Assembly (NCBI GenBank): GCA_030063045.1
Contig: JAQSEB010000207.1
Coordinates: 81,640-145,639, forward strand
DNA length: 64,000 nucleotides
Source of the DNA: Pratylenchus scribneri
Lineage: Eukaryota; Nematoda; Chromadorea; Rhabditida; Pratylenchidae
Reading direction: 5' to 3'
Shown: positions 1 through 15,200 of the stretch, piece after piece
How positions within the stretch are numbered: the first letter of the stretch is position 1
How the letters are laid out: each line of letters opens with the position of its first letter
Position numbers and translations under genes: made by a program
Notes under the pieces: model-generated
Told to the model about the DNA's origin: nothing
Seen by the model: the letters and a program-made list of their open reading frames with translations, nothing else
Database searches by the model: none

Positions 1-519
1 AAAATCAATAATGAGGTATTTTAAAAAATCGAAGGCTTTGATACCTCTATTTTAGAGTGAAGAATATGATTCTAATAATATTTTTGAAAAAAATTAAATT
101 CTGGCCTCAAAATTGTCATAAAATACTTTTCGATCGATTGAATTATTGAATATTTTTGATAAAATTTATTAAAAATCAATAATGAGGTATTTTAAAAAAT
201 CGAAGGCTTTGATACCTCTATTTTAGAGTGAAGAATATGATTCTAATAATATTTTTGAAAAAAATTAAATTCTGGCCTCAAAATGGTCATAAAATACTTT
301 TCGATCGATTGAATTATTGAATATTTTTGATAAAATTTATTAAAAATCAATAATGAGGTATTTTAAAAAATCGAAGGCTTTGATACCTCTATTTTAGAGT
401 GAAGAATATGATTCTAATAATATTTTTGAAAAAAATTAAATTCTAGCCTCAAAATGGTCATAAAATACTTTTCGATCGATTGAATTATTGAATATTTTTG
501 ATAAAATTTATTAAAAATC

Positions 520-3500
520 AATAATGAGGTATTTTAAAAAATCGAAGGCTTTGATACCTCTATTTTAGAGTGGAGAATATGATTCTAATGGAATTTTTCA
601 AAAAAATTAAATTCTGGCCTCAAAATGGTCATAAAATACTTTCCGATCGATTGAATTATTGAATATTTTTGATAAAATTTATTAAAAATCAATAATGAGG
701 TATTTTAAAAAATCGAAGGCTTTGATACCTCTATTTTAGAGTGAAGAATATGATTCTAATAATATTTTTGAAAAAAATTAAATTCTAGCCCCAAATTGGT
801 CGGAAGATACTTTTCGATCGATTGAATTATTGAATATTTTTGATAAAATTTATTAAAAATCAATAATGAGGTATTTTAAAAAATCGAAGGCTTTGATACC
901 TCTATTTTAGAGTGAAGAATATGATTCTAATAATATTTTTGAAAAAAATTAAATTCTAGCCCCAAATTGGTCGGAAGATACTTTTCGATCGATTGAATTA
1001 TTGAATATTTTTGATAAAATTTATTAAAAATCAATAATGAGGTATTTTAAAAAATCGAAGGCTTTGATACCTCTATTTTAGAGTGAAGAATATGATTCTA
1101 ATAATATTTTTGAAAAAAATTAAATTCTAGCCCCAAATTGGTCGGAAGATACTTTTCGATCGATTGAATTATTGAATATTTTTGATAAAATTTATTAAAA
1201 ATCAATAATGAGGTATTTTAAAAAATCGAAGGCTTTGATACCTCTATTTTAGAGTGAAGAATATGATTCTAATAATATTTTTGAAAAAAATTAAATTCTA
1301 GCCCCAAATTGGTCGGAAGATACTTTTCGATCGATTGAATTATTGAATATTTTTGATAAAATTTATTAAAAATCAATAATGAGGTATTTTTAAAAATCGA
1401 AGGCTTTGATACCTCTATTTTAGAGTGAAGAATATGATTCTAATAATATTTTTGAAAAAAATTAAATTCTAGCCCCAAATTGGTCGGAAGATACTTTTCG
1501 ATCGATTGAATTATTGAATATTTTTGATAAAATTTATTAAAAATCAATAATGAGGTATTTTAAAAAATCGAAGGCTTTGATACCTCTATTTTAGAGTGAA
1601 GAATATGATTCTAATAATATTTTTGAAAAAAATTAAATTCTAGCCTCAAAATGGTCATAAAATACTTTTCGATCGATTGAATTATTGAATATTTTTGATA
1701 AAATTTATTAAAAATCAATAATGAGGTATTTTAAAAAATCGAAGGCTTTGATACCTCTATTTTAGAGTGGAGAATATGATTCTAATGGAATTTTTCAAAA
1801 AAATTAAATTCTGGCCTCAAAATGGTCATAAAATACTTTCCGATCGATTGAATTATTGAATATTTTTGATAAAATTTATTAAAAATCAATAATGAGGTAT
1901 TTTAAAAAATCGAAGGCTTTGATACCTCTATTTTAGAGTGAAGAATATGATTCTAATAATATTTTTGAAAAAAATTAAATTCTAGCCCCAAATTGGTCGG
2001 AAGATACTTTTCGATCGATTGAATTATTGAATATTTTTGATAAAATTTATTAAAAATCAATAATGAGGTATTTTAAAAAATCGAAGGCTTTGATACCTCT
2101 ATTTTAGAGTGAAGAATATGATTCTAATAATATTTTTGAAAAAAATTAAATTCTAGCCCCAAATTGGTCGGAAGATACTTTTCGATCGATTGAATTATTG
2201 AATATTTTTGATAAAATTTATTAAAAATCAATAATGAGGTATTTTAAAAAATCGAAGGCTTTGATACCTATATTTTAGAGTGAAGAATATGATTCTAATA
2301 ATATTTTTGAAAAAAATTAAATTCTAGCCCCAAATTGGTCGGAAGATACTTTTCGATCGATTGAATTATTGAATATTTTTGATAAAATTTATTAAAAATC
2401 AATAATGAGGTATTTTAAAAAATCGAAGGCTTTGATACCTCTATTTTAGAGTGAAGAATATGATTCTAATAATATTTTTGAAAAAAATTAAATTCTAGCC
2501 CCAAATTGGTCGGAAGATACTTTTCGATCGATTGAATTATTGAATATTTTTGATAAAATTTATTAAAAATCAATAATGAGGTATTTTTAAAAATCGAAGG
2601 CTTTGATACCTCTATTTTAGAGTGAAGAATATGATTCTAATAATATTTTTGAAAAAAATTAAATTCTAGCCCCAAATTGGTCGGAAGATACTTTTCGATC
2701 GATTGAATTATTGAATATTTTTGATAAAATTTATTAAAAATCAATAATGAGGTATTTTAAAAAATCGAAGGCTTTGATACCTCTATTTTAGAGTGAAGAA
2801 TATGATTCTAATAATATTTTTGAAAAAAATTAAATTCTAGCCCCAAATTGGTCGGAAGATACTTTTCGATCGATTGAATTATTGAATATTTTTGATAAAA
2901 TTTATTAAAAATCAATAATGAGGTATTTTAAAAAATCGAAGGCTTTGATACCTCTATTTTAGAGTGGAGAATATGATTCTAATGGAATTTTTCAAAAAAA
3001 TTAAATTCTGGCCTCAAAATGGTCATAAAATACTTTCCGATCGATTGAATTATTGAATATTTTTGATAAAATTTATTAAAAATCAATAATGAGGTATTTT
3101 AAAAAATCGAAGGCTTTGATACCTCTATTTTAGAGTGAAGAATATGATTCTAATAATATTTTTGAAAAAAATTAAATTCTAGCCCCAAATTGGTCGGAAG
3201 ATACTTTTCGATCGATTGAATTATTGAATATTTTTGATAAAATTTATTAAAAATCAATAATGAGGTATTTTAAAAAATCGAAGGCTTTGATACCTCTATT
3301 TTAGAGTGAAGAATATGATTCTAATAATATTTTTGAAAAAAATTAAATTCTAGCCCCAAATTGGTCGGAAGATACTTTTCGATCGATTGAATTATTGAAT
3401 ATTTTTGATAAAATTTATTAAAAATCAATAATGAGGTATTTTAAAAAATCGAAGGCTTTGATACCTATATTTTAGAGTGAAGAATATGATTCTAATAATA

Positions 3501-3990
3501 TTTTTGAAAAAAATTAAATTCTAGCCCCAAATTGGTCGGAAGATACTTTTCGATCGATTGAATTATTGAATATTTTTGATAAAATTTATTAAAAATCAAT
3601 AATGAGGTATTTTAAAAAATCGAAGGCTTTGATACCTCTATTTTAGAGTGAAGAATATGATTCTAATAATATTTTTGAAAAAAATTAAATTCTAGCCCCA
3701 AATTGGTCGGAAGATACTTTTCGATCGATTGAATTATTGAATATTTTTGATAAAATTTATTAAAAATCAATAATGAGGTATTTTTAAAAATCGAAGGCTT
3801 TGATACCTCTATTTTAGAGTGAAGAATATGATTCTAATAATATTTTTGAAAAAAATTAAATTCTAGCCCCAAATTGGTCGGAAGATACTTTTCGATCGAT
3901 TGAATTATTGAATATTTTTGATAAAATTTATTAAAAATCAATAATGAGGTATTTTAAAAAATCGAAGGCTTTGATACCTCTATTTTAGAG
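520..3990 (+). repeat. Higher-order repeat zone, 7-mer (1,197 bp), three copies
   Basis: Rare variants recur at exactly 7 x 171 bp. CTAATGGAATTTTTC is at 585, 1782 and 2979. GAGGTATTTTTAAAAATCG, the form with five T, is at 1381, 2578 and 3775. TACCTATATTTTAG is at 2265 and 3462. This means whole seven-monomer blocks were duplicated rather than single monomers. Edges are approximate. Confidence 0.9.
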
Positions 3991-6900
3991 TGAAGAATAT
4001 GATTCTAATAATATTTTTGAAAAAAATTAAATTCTAGCCCCAAATTGGTCGGAAGATACTTTTCGATCGATTGAATTATTGAATATTTTTGATAAAATTT
4101 ATTAAAAATCAATAATGAGGTATTTTTAAAAATCGAAGGCTTTGATACCTCTATTTTAGAGTGAAGAATATGATAATATTTTTGAAAAAAATTAAATTCT
4201 GGCCTCAAAATGGTCATAAAATACTTTTCGATCGATTGAACTATTGAATATTTTTGATAAAATTTGTTAAAAATCGATATGTAGGTATTTTAAAAAATCG
4301 AAGGCTTTGATACCTCTATTTTAGAGTGAAGAATATGATTCTAATAATATTTTTGAAAAAAATTAAATTCTAGCCCCAAATTGGTCGGAAGATACTTTCG
4401 ATCGATTGAATTATTGAATATTTTTGATAAAATTTATTAAAAATCAATAATGAGGTATTTTAAAAAATCGAAGGCTTTGATACCTCTATTTTAGAGTGAA
4501 GAATATGATTCTAATAATATTTTTGAAAAAAATTAAATTCTAGCCCCAAATTGGTCGGAAGACTTTTCGATCGATTGAATTATTGAATATTTTTGATAAA
4601 ATTTATTAAAAATCAATAATGAGGTATTTTAAAAAATCGAAGGCTTTGATACCTCTATTTTAGAGTGGAGAATATGATTCTAATGGAATTTTTCAAAAAA
4701 ATTAAATTCTGGCCTCAAAATGGTCATAAAATACTTTCCGATCGATTGAATTATTGAATATTTTTGATAAAATTTATTAAAAATCAATAATGAGGTATTT
4801 TAAAAAATCGAAGGCTTTGATACCTCTATTTTAGAGTGAAGAATATGATTCTAATAATATTTTTGAAAAAAATTAAATTCTAGCCCCAAATTGGTCGGAA
4901 GATACTTTTCGATCGATTGAATTATTGAATATTTTTGATAAAATTTATTAAAAATCAATAATGAGGTATTTTAAAAAATCGAAGGCTTTGATACCTCTAT
5001 TTTAGAGTGAAGAATATGATTCTAATAATATTTTTGAAAAAAATTAAATTCTAGCCCCAAATTGGTCGGAAGATACTTTTCGATCGATTGAATTATTGAA
5101 TATTTTTGATAAAATTTATTAAAAATCAATAATGAGGTATTTTAAAAAATCGAAGGCTTTGATATCTCTATTTTAGAGTGAAGAATATGATTCTAATAAT
5201 ATTTTTGAAAAAAATTAAATTCTAGCCTCAAAATGGTCATAAAATACTTTTCGATCGATTGAATTATTGAATATTTTTGATAAAATTTATTAAAAATCAA
5301 TAATGAGGTATTTTAAAAAATCGAAGGCTTTGATACCTCTATTTTAGAGTGGAGAATATGATTCTAATGGAATTTTTCAAAAAAATTAAATTCTGGCCTC
5401 AAAATGGTCATAAAATACTTTCCGATCGATTGAATTATTGAATATTTTTGATAAAATTTATTAAAAATCAATAATGAGGTATTTTAAAAAATCGAAGGCT
5501 TTGATACCTCTATTTTAGAGTGAAGAATATGATTCTAATAATATTTTTGAAAAAAATTAAATTCTAGCCCCAAATTGGTCGGAAGATACTTTTCGATCGA
5601 TTGAATTATTGAATATTTTTGATAAAATTTATTAAAAATCAATAATGAGGTATTTTAAAAAATCGAAGGCTTTGATACCTCTATTTTAGAGTGAAGAATA
5701 TGATTCTAATAATATTTTTGAAAAAAATTAAATTCTAGCCCCAAATTGGTCGGAAGATACTTTTCGATCGATTGAATTATTGAATATTTTTGATAAAATT
5801 TATTAAAAATCAATAATGAGGTATTTTAAAAAATCGAAGGCTTTGATACCTCTATTTTAGAGTGAAGAATATGATTTTAATAATATTTTTGAAAAAAATT
5901 AAATTCTAGCCCCAAATTGGTCGGAAGATACTTTTCGATCGATTGAATTATTGAATATTTTTGATAAAATTTATTAAAAATCAATAATGAGGTATTTTAA
6001 AAAATCGAAGGCTTTGATACCTCTATTTTAGAGTGAAGAATATGATTCTAATAATATTTTTGAAAAAAATTAAATTCTAGCCCCAAATTGGTCGGAAGAT
6101 ACTTTTCGATCGATTGAATTATTGAATATTTTTGATAAAATTTATTAAAAATCAATAATGAGGTATTTTAAAAAATCGAAGGCTTTGATACCTCTATTTT
6201 AGAGTGAAGAATATGATTCTAATAATATTTTTGAAAAAAATTAAATTCTAGCCCCAAATTGGTCGGAAGATACTTTTCGATCGATTGAATTATTGAATAT
6301 TTTTGATAAAATTTATTAAAAATCAATAATGAGGTATTTTTAAAAATCGAAGGCTTTGATACCTCTATTTTAGAGTGAAGAATATGATTCTAATAATATT
6401 TTTGAAAAAAATTAAATTCTAGCCCCAAATTGGTCGGAAGATACTTTTCGATCGATTGAATTATTGAATATTTTTGATAAAATTTATTAAAAATCAATAA
6501 TGAGGTATTTTAAAAAATCGAAGGCTTTGATACCTCTATTTTAGAGTGAAGAATATGATTCTAATAATATTTTTGAAAAAAATTAAATTCTAGCCCCAAA
6601 TTGGTCGGAAGATACTTTTCGATCGATTGAATTATTGAATATTTTTGATAAAATTTATTAAAAATCAATAATGAGGTATTTTTAAAAATCGAAGGCTTTG
6701 ATACCTCTATTTTAGAGTGAAGAATATGATAATATTTTTGAAAAAAATTAAATTCTGGCCTCAAAATGGTCATAAAATACTTTTCGATCGATTGAACTAT
6801 TGAATATTTTTGATAAAATTTGTTAAAAATCGATATGTAGGTATTTTAAAAAATCGAAGGCTTTGATACCTCTATTTTAGAGTGAAGAATATGATTCTAA

Positions 6901-8040
6901 TAATATTTTTGAAAAAAATTAAATTCTGGCCCCAAATTGGTCGGAAGATACTTTTCGATCGATTGAATTATTGAATATTTTTGATAAAATTTATTAAAAA
7001 TCAATAATGAGGTATTTTAAAAAATCGAAGGCTTTGATACCTCTATTTTAGAGTGAAGAATATGATTCTAATAATATTTTTGAAAAAAATTAAATTCTAG
7101 CCCCAAATTGGTCGGAAGATACTTTTCGATCGATTGAATTATTGAATATTTTTGATAAAATTTATTAAAAATCAATAATGAGGTATTTTAAAAAATCGAA
7201 GGCTTTGATACCTCTATTTTAGAGTGAAGAATATGATTCTAATAATATTTTTGAAAAAAATTAAATTCTAGCCCCAAATTGGTCGGAAGACTTTTCGATC
7301 GATTGAATTATTGAATATTTTTGATAAAATTTATTAAAAATCAATAATGAGGTATTTTAAAAAATCGAAGGCTTTGATACCTCTATTTTAGAGTGAAGAA
7401 TATGATTCTAATAATATTTTTGAAAAAAATTAAATTCTAGCCCCAAATTGGTCGGAAGATACTTTTCGATCGATTGAATTATTGAATATTTTTGATAAAA
7501 TTTATTAAAAATCAATAATGAGGTATTTTAAAAAATCGAAGGCTTTGATACCTCTATTTTAGAGTGAAGAATATGATTCTAATAATATTTTTGAAAAAAA
7601 TTAAATTCTAGCCCCAAATTGGTCGGAAGACTTTTCGATCGATTGAATTATTGAATATTTTTGATAAAATTTATTAAAAATCAATAATGAGGTATTTTAA
7701 AAAATCGAAGGCTTTGATACCTCTATTTTAGAGTGAAGAATATGATTCTAATAATATTTTTGAAAAAAATTAAATTCTAGCCCCAAATTGGTCGGAAGAT
7801 ACTTTTCGATCGATTGAATTATTGAATATTTTTGATAAAATTTATTAAAAATCAATAATGAGGTATTTTTAAAAATCGAAGGCTTTGATACCTCTATTTT
7901 AGAGTGAAGAATATGATAATATTTTTGAAAAAAATTAAATTCTGGCCTCAAAATGGTCATAAAATACTTTTCGATCGATTGAACTATTGAATATTTTTGA
8001 TAAAATTTGTTAAAAATCGATATGTAGGTATTTTAAAAAA
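3976..8040 (+). repeat. Satellite blocks carrying the GATATGTAGG monomer variant
   Basis: A monomer with CGATATGTAGG in place of CAATAATGAGG, and a preceding monomer lacking six bases (GATAATATTT for GATTCTAATAATATTT), occurs as a linked pair three times, with CGATATG at 4275, 6831 and 8018. Spacings are 2,556 and 1,187 bp, so multi-monomer blocks were copied. Some monomers here have short deletions, for example GGAAGACTTTTCG for GGAAGATACTTTTCG near 4560, 7287 and 7627. Confidence 0.85.
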
Positions 8041-9550
8041 TCGAAGGCTTTGATACCTCTATTTTAGAGTGAAGAATATGATTCTAATAATATTTTTGAA
8101 AAAAATTAAATTCTGGCCTCAAAATTGTCATAAAATACTTTTCGATCGATTGAATTATTGAATATTTTTGATAAAATTTATTAAAAATCAATAATGAGGT
8201 ATTTTAAAAAATCGAAGGCTTTGATACCTCTATTTTAGAGTGAAGAATATGATTCTAATAATATTTTTGAAAAAAATTAAATTCTAGCCCCAAATTGGTC
8301 GGAAGATACTTTTCGATCGATTGAATTATTGAATATTTTTGATAAAATTTATTAAAAATCAATAATGAGGTATTTTAAAAAATCGAAGGCTTTGATACCT
8401 CTATTTTAGAGTGAAGAATATGATTCTAATAATATTTTTGAAAAAAATTAAATTCTGGCCTCAAAATTGTCATAAAATACTTTTCGAACGATTGAATTAT
8501 TGAATATTTTTGATAAAATTTATTAAAAATCAATAATGAGGTATTTTAAAAAATCGAAGGCTTTGATACCTCTATTTTAGAGTGAAGAATATGATTCTAA
8601 TAATATTTTTGAAAAAAATTAAATTCTAGCCCCAAATTGGTCGGAAGATACTTTTCGATCGATTGAATTATTGAATATTTTTGATAAAATTTATTAAAAA
8701 TCAATAATGAGGTATTTTAAAAAATCGAAGGCTTTGATACCTCTATTTTAGAGTGAAGAATATGATTCTAATAATATTTTTGAAAAAAATTAAATTCTGG
8801 CCTCAAAATTGTCATAAAATACTTTTCGATCGATTGAATTATTGAATATTTTTGATAAAATTTATTAAAAATCAATAATGAGGTATTTTAAAAAATCGAA
8901 GGCTTTGATACCTCTATTTTAGAGTGAAGAATATGATTCTAATAATATTTTTGAAAAAAATTAAATTCTAGCCCCAAATTGGTCGGAAGATACTTTTCGA
9001 TCGATTGAATTATTGAATATTTTTGATAAAATTTATTAAAAATCAATAATGAGGTATTTTAAAAAATCGAAGGCTTTGATACCTCTATTTTAGAGTGAAG
9101 AATATGATTCTAATAATATTTTTGAAAAAAATTAAATTCTAGCCCCAAATTGGTCGGAAGATACTTTTCGATCGATTGAATTATTGAATATTTTTGATAA
9201 AATTTATTAAAAATCAATAATGAGGTATTTTAAAAAATCGAAGGCTTTGATACCTCTATTTTAGAGTGAAGAATATGATTCTAATAATATTTTTGAAAAA
9301 AATTAAATTCTAGCCTCAAAATTGTCATAAAATACTTTTCGATCGATTGAATTATTGAATATTTTTGATAAAATTTATTAAAAATCAATAATGAGGTATT
9401 TTAAAAAATCGAAGGCTTTGATACCTCTATTTTAGAGTGAAGAATATGATTCTAATAATATTTTTGAAAAAAATTAAATTCTAGCCCCAAATTGGTCGGA
9501 AGATACTTTTCGATCGATTGAATTATTGAATATTTTTGATAAAATTTATT

Positions 9551-10012
9551 AAAAATCAATTAAAAATCAATAATGAGGTATTTTAAAAAATCGAAGGCTT
9601 TGATACCTCTATTTTAGAGTGAAGAATATGATTCTAATAATATTTTTGAAAAAAATTAAATTCTAGCCCCAAATTGGTCGGAAGATACTTTTCGATCGAT
9701 TGAATTATTGAATATTTTTGATAAAATTTATTAAAAATCAATTAAAAATCAATAATGAGGTATTTTAAAAAATCGAAGGCTTTGATACCTCTATTTTAGA
9801 GTGAAGAATATGATTCTAATAATATTTTTGAAAAAAATTAAATTCTAGCCCCAAATTGGTCGGAAGATACTTTTCGATCGATTGAATTATTGAATATTTT
9901 TGATAAAATTTATTAAAAATTTGAAAAAAATTAAATTCTGGCCTCAAAATTGTCATAAAATACTTTTCGATCGATTGAATTATTGAATATTTTTGATAAA
10001 ATTTATTAAAAA
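9551..10012 (+). repeat. Irregular satellite monomers: duplicated linker and a truncated unit
   Basis: Two adjacent monomers share an extra short duplication of AAAAATCAATT (near 9551 and 9735). The next monomer is broken: TTATTAAAAAT at about 9919 runs directly into TTGAAAAAAATTAAATTC, losing about 78 bp of the unit, since the landmark spacing 9748 to 10012 is 264 rather than 342. This is a visible deletion junction inside an otherwise regular array. Confidence 0.85.
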
Positions 10013-12289
10013 TCAATAATGAGGTATTTTAAAAAATCGAAGGCTTTGATACCTCTATTTTAGAGTGAAGAATATGATTCTAATAATATTTTTGAAAAAA
10101 ATTAAATTCTGGCCTCAAAATTGTCATAAAATACTTTTCGATCGATTGAATTATTGAATATTTTTGATAAAATTTATTAAAAATCAATAATGAGGTATTT
10201 TAAAAAATCGAAGGCTTTGATACCTCTATTTTAGAGTGAAGAATATGATTCTAATAATATTTTTGAAAAAAATTAAATTCTAGCCCCAAATTGGTCGGAA
10301 GATACTTTTCGATCGATTGAATTATTGAATATTTTTGATAAAATTTATTAAAAATCAATAATGAGGTATTTTAAAAAATCGAAGGCTTTGATACCTCTAT
10401 TTTAGAGTGAAGAATATGATTCTAATAATATTTTTGAAAAAAATTAAATTCTGGCCTCAAAATTGTCATAAAATACTTTTCGATCGATTGAATTATTGAA
10501 TATTTTTGATAAAATTTATTAAAAATCAATAATGAGGTATTTTAAAAAATCGAAGGCTTTGATACCTCTATTTTAGAGTGAAGAATATGATTCTAATAAT
10601 ATTTTTGAAAAAAATTAAATTCTAGCCCCAAATTGGTCGGAAGATACTTTTCGATCGATTGAATTATTGAATATTTTTGATAAAATTTATTAAAAATCAA
10701 TAATGAGGTATTTTAAAAAATCGAAGGCTTTGATACCTCTATTTTAGAGTGAAGAATATGATTCTAATAATATTTTTGAAAAAAATTAAATTCTGGCCTC
10801 AAAATTGTCATAAAATACTTTTCGAACGATTGAATTATTGAATATTTTTGATAAAATTTATTAAAAATCAATAATGAGGTATTTTAAAAAATCGAAGGCT
10901 TTGATACCTCTATTTTAGAGTGAAGAATATGATTCTAATAATATTTTTGAAAAAAATTAAATTCTAGCCCCAAATTGGTCGGAAGATACTTTTCGATCGA
11001 TTGAATTATTGAATATTTTTGATAAAATTTATTAAAAATCAATAATGAGGTATTTTAAAAAATCGAAGGCTTTGATACCTCTATTTTAGAGTGAAGAATA
11101 TGATTCTAATAATATTTTTGAAAAAAATTAAATTCTGGCCTCAAAATGGTCATAAAATACTTTCCGATCGATTGAATTATTGAATATTTTTGATAAAATT
11201 TATTAAAAATCATAATGAGGTATTTTAAAAAATCGAAGGCTTTGATACCTCTATTTTAGAGTGAAGAATATGATTCTAATAATATTTTTGAAAAAAATTA
11301 AATTCTGGCCTCAAAATTGTCATAAAATACTTTCCGATCGATTGAATTATTGAATATTTTTGATAAAATTTATTAAAAATCAATAATGAGGTATTTTAAA
11401 AAATCGAAGGCTTTGATACCTCTATTTTAGATTGAAGAATATGATTCTAATAATATTTTTGAAAAAAATTAAATTCTAGCCCCAAATTGGTCGGAAGATA
11501 CTTTTCGATCGATTGAATTATTGAATATTTTTGATAAAATTTATTAAAAATCAATAATGAGGTATTTTAAAAAATCGAAGGCTTTGATACCTCTATTTTA
11601 GATTGAAGAATATGATTTTAATAATATTTTTGAAAAAAATTAAATTCTAGCCCCAAATTGGTCGGAAGATACTTTTCGATCGATTGAATTATTGAATATT
11701 TTTGATAAAATTTATTAAAAATCAATAATGAGGTATTTTTAAAAATCGAAGGCTTTGATACCTCTATTTTAGATTGAAGAATATGATTCTAATAATATTT
11801 TTGAAAAAAATTAAATTCTAGCCCCAAATTGGTGGGAAGATACTTTCCGATCGATTGAATTATTGAATATTTTTGATAAAATTTATTAAAAATCAATAAT
11901 GAGGTATTTTAAAAAATTGTAGGCTTTGATACCTCTATTTTAGAGTGAAGAATATGATTCTAATAATATTTTTGAAAAAAATTAAATTCTAGCCCCAAAT
12001 TGGTGGGAAGATACTTTCCGATCGATTGAATTATTGAATATTTTTGATAAAATTTATTAAAAATCAATAATGAGGTATTTTTAAAAATCGAAGGCTTTGA
12101 TACCTCTATTTTAGATTGAAGAATATGATTCTAATAATATTTTTGAAAAAAATTAAATTCTAGCCCCAAATTGGTCGGAAGATACTTTTCGATCGATTGA
12201 ATTATTGAATATTTTTGATAAAATTTATTAAAAATCAATAATGAGGTATTTTAAAAAATCGAAGGCTTTGATACCTCTATTTTAGAGTG

Positions 12290-15200
12290 AAGTATATGAT
12301 TCTAATGGAATTTTCAAAAAAATTAAATTCTAGCCCCAAATTGGTCGGAAGATACTTTTCGATCGATTGAATTATTGAATATTTTTGAAAAATTTATTAA
12401 AAATCAATAATGAGGTATTTTAAAAAATCGAAGGCTTTGATACCTCTATTTTAGATTGAAGAATATGATTCTAATAATATTTTTGAAAAAAATTAAATTC
12501 TAGCCCCAAATTGGTCGGAAGATACTTTTCGATCGATTGAATTATTGAATATTTTTGATAAAATTTATTAAAAATCAATAATGAGGTATTTTAAAAAATC
12601 GAAGGCTTTGATACCTCTATTTTAGAGTGAAGTATATGATTCTAATGGAATTTTCAAAAAAATTAAATTCTGGCCTCAAAATGGTCATAAAATACTTTTC
12701 GATCGATTGAATTATTGAATATTTTTGATAAAATTTATTAAAAATCAATAATGAGGTATTTTAAAAAATCGAAGGCTTTGATACCTCTATTTTAGAGTGA
12801 AGTATATGATTCTAATGGAATTTTCAAAAAAATTAAATTCTAGCCCCAAATTGGTCGGAAGATACTTTTCGATCGATTGAATTATTGAATATTTTTGAAA
12901 AATTTATTAAAAATCAATAATGAGGTATTTTAAAAAATCGAAGGCTTTGATACCTCTATTTTAGAGTGAAGTATATGATTCTAATGGAATTTTCAAAAAA
13001 ATTAAATTCTGGCCTCAAAATGGTCATAAAATACTTTTCGATCGATTGAATTATTGAATATTTTTGAAAAATTTATTAAAAATCAATAATGAGGTATTTT
13101 AAAAAATCGAAGGCTTTGATACCTCTATTTTAGAGTGAAGTATATGATTCTAATGGAATTTTCAAAAAAATTAAATTCTGGCCTCAAAATGGTCATAAAA
13201 TACTTTTCGATCGATTGAATTATTGAATATTTTTGATAAAATTTATTAAAAATCAATAATGAGGTATTTTAAAAAATCGAAGGCTTTGATACCTCTATTT
13301 TAGAGTGAAGTATATGATTCTAATGGAATTTTCAAAAAAATTAAATTCTAGCCCCAAATTGGTCGGAAGATACTCTTCGATCGATTGAATTATTGAATAT
13401 TTTTGAAAAATTTATTAAAAATCAATAATGAGGTATTTTAAAAAATCGAAGGCTTTGATACCTCTATTTTAGAGTGAAGTATATGATTCTAATGGAATTT
13501 TCAAAAAAATTAAATTCTAGCCCCAAATTGGTCGGAAGATACTTTTCGATCGATTGAATTATTGAATATTTTTGATAAAATTTATTAAAAATCAATAATG
13601 AGGTATTTTAAAAAATCGAAGGCTTTGATACCTCTATTTTAGAGTGAAGTATATGATTCTAATGGAATTTTCAAAAAAATTAAATTCTGGCCTCAAAATG
13701 GTCATAAAATACTTTTCGATCGATTGAATTATTGAATATTTTTGAAAAATTTATTAAAAATCAATAATGAGGTATTTTAAAAAATCGAAGGCTTTGATAC
13801 CTCTATTTTAGAGTGAAGTATATGATTCTAATGGAATTTTCAAAAAAATTAAATTCTGGCCTCAAAATGGTCATAAAATACTTTTCGATCGATTGAATTA
13901 TTGAATATTTTTGATAAAATTTATTAAAAATCAATAATGAGGTATTTTAAAAAATCGAAGGCTTTGATACCTCTATTTTAGAGTGAAGTATATGATTCTA
14001 ATGGAATTTTCAAAAAAATTAAATTCTGGCCTCAAAATGGTCATAAAATACTTTTCGATCGATTGAATTATTGAATATTTTTGATAAAATTTATTAAAAA
14101 TCAATAATGAGGTATTTTAAAAAATCGAAGGCTTTGATACCTCTATTTTAGAGTGAAGTATATGATTCTAATGGAATTTTCAAAAAAATTAAATTCTGGC
14201 CTCAAAATGGTCATAAAATACTTTTCGATCGATTGAATTATTGAATATTTTTGAAAAATTTATTAAAAATCAATAATGAGGTATTTTAAAAAATCGAAGG
14301 CTTTGATACCTCTATTTTAGAGTGAAGTATATGATTCTAATGGAATTTTCAAAAAAATTAAATTCTGGCCTCAAAATGGTCATAAAATACTTTTCGATCG
14401 ATTGAATTATTGAATATTTTTGAAAAATTTATTAAAAATCAATAATGAGGTATTTTAAAAAATCGAAGGCTTTGATACCTCTATTTTAGAGTGAAGTATA
14501 TGATTCTAATGGAATTTTCAAAAAAATTAAATTCTGGCCTCAAAATGGTCATAAAATACTTTTCGATCGATTGAATTATTGAATATTTTTGAAAAATTTA
14601 TTAAAAATCAATAATGAGGTATTTTAAAAAATCGAAGGCTTTGATACCTCTATTTTAGAGTGAAGTATATGATTCTAATGGAATTTTCAAAAAAATTAAA
14701 TTCTGGCCTCAAAATGGTCATAAAATACTTTTCGATCGATTGAATTATTGAATATTTTTGAAAAATTTATTAAAAATCAATAATGAGGTATTTTAAAAAA
14801 TCGAAGGCTTTGATACCTCTATTTTAGAGTGAAGTATATGATTCTAATGGAATTTTCAAAAAAATTAAATTCTGGCCTCAAAATGGTCATAAAATACTTT
14901 TCGATCGATTGAATTATTGAATATTTTTGATAAAATTTATTAAAAATCAATAATGAGGTATTTTAAAAAATCGAAGGCTTTGATACCTCTATTTTAGAGT
15001 GAAGTATATGATTCTAATGGAATTTTCAAAAAAATTAAATTCTAGCCCCAAATTGGTCGGAAGATACTTTTCGATCGATTGAATTATTGAATATTTTTGA
15101 AAAATTTATTAAAAATCAATAATGAGGTATTTTAAAAAATCGAAGGCTTTGATACCTCTATTTTAGAGTGAAGTATATGATTCTAATGGAATTTTCAAAA

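Noticed and set aside
4005..4217. 70-codon minus-strand frames in the satellite (also 6561-6773, 7748-7960 and a 66-codon one at 9816-10016)
   Set aside because: They arise because the monomer is 171 = 3 x 57 bases and a six-base deletion or a truncated unit removes the single stop of that frame. They translate satellite repeats, and no gene signals are present.
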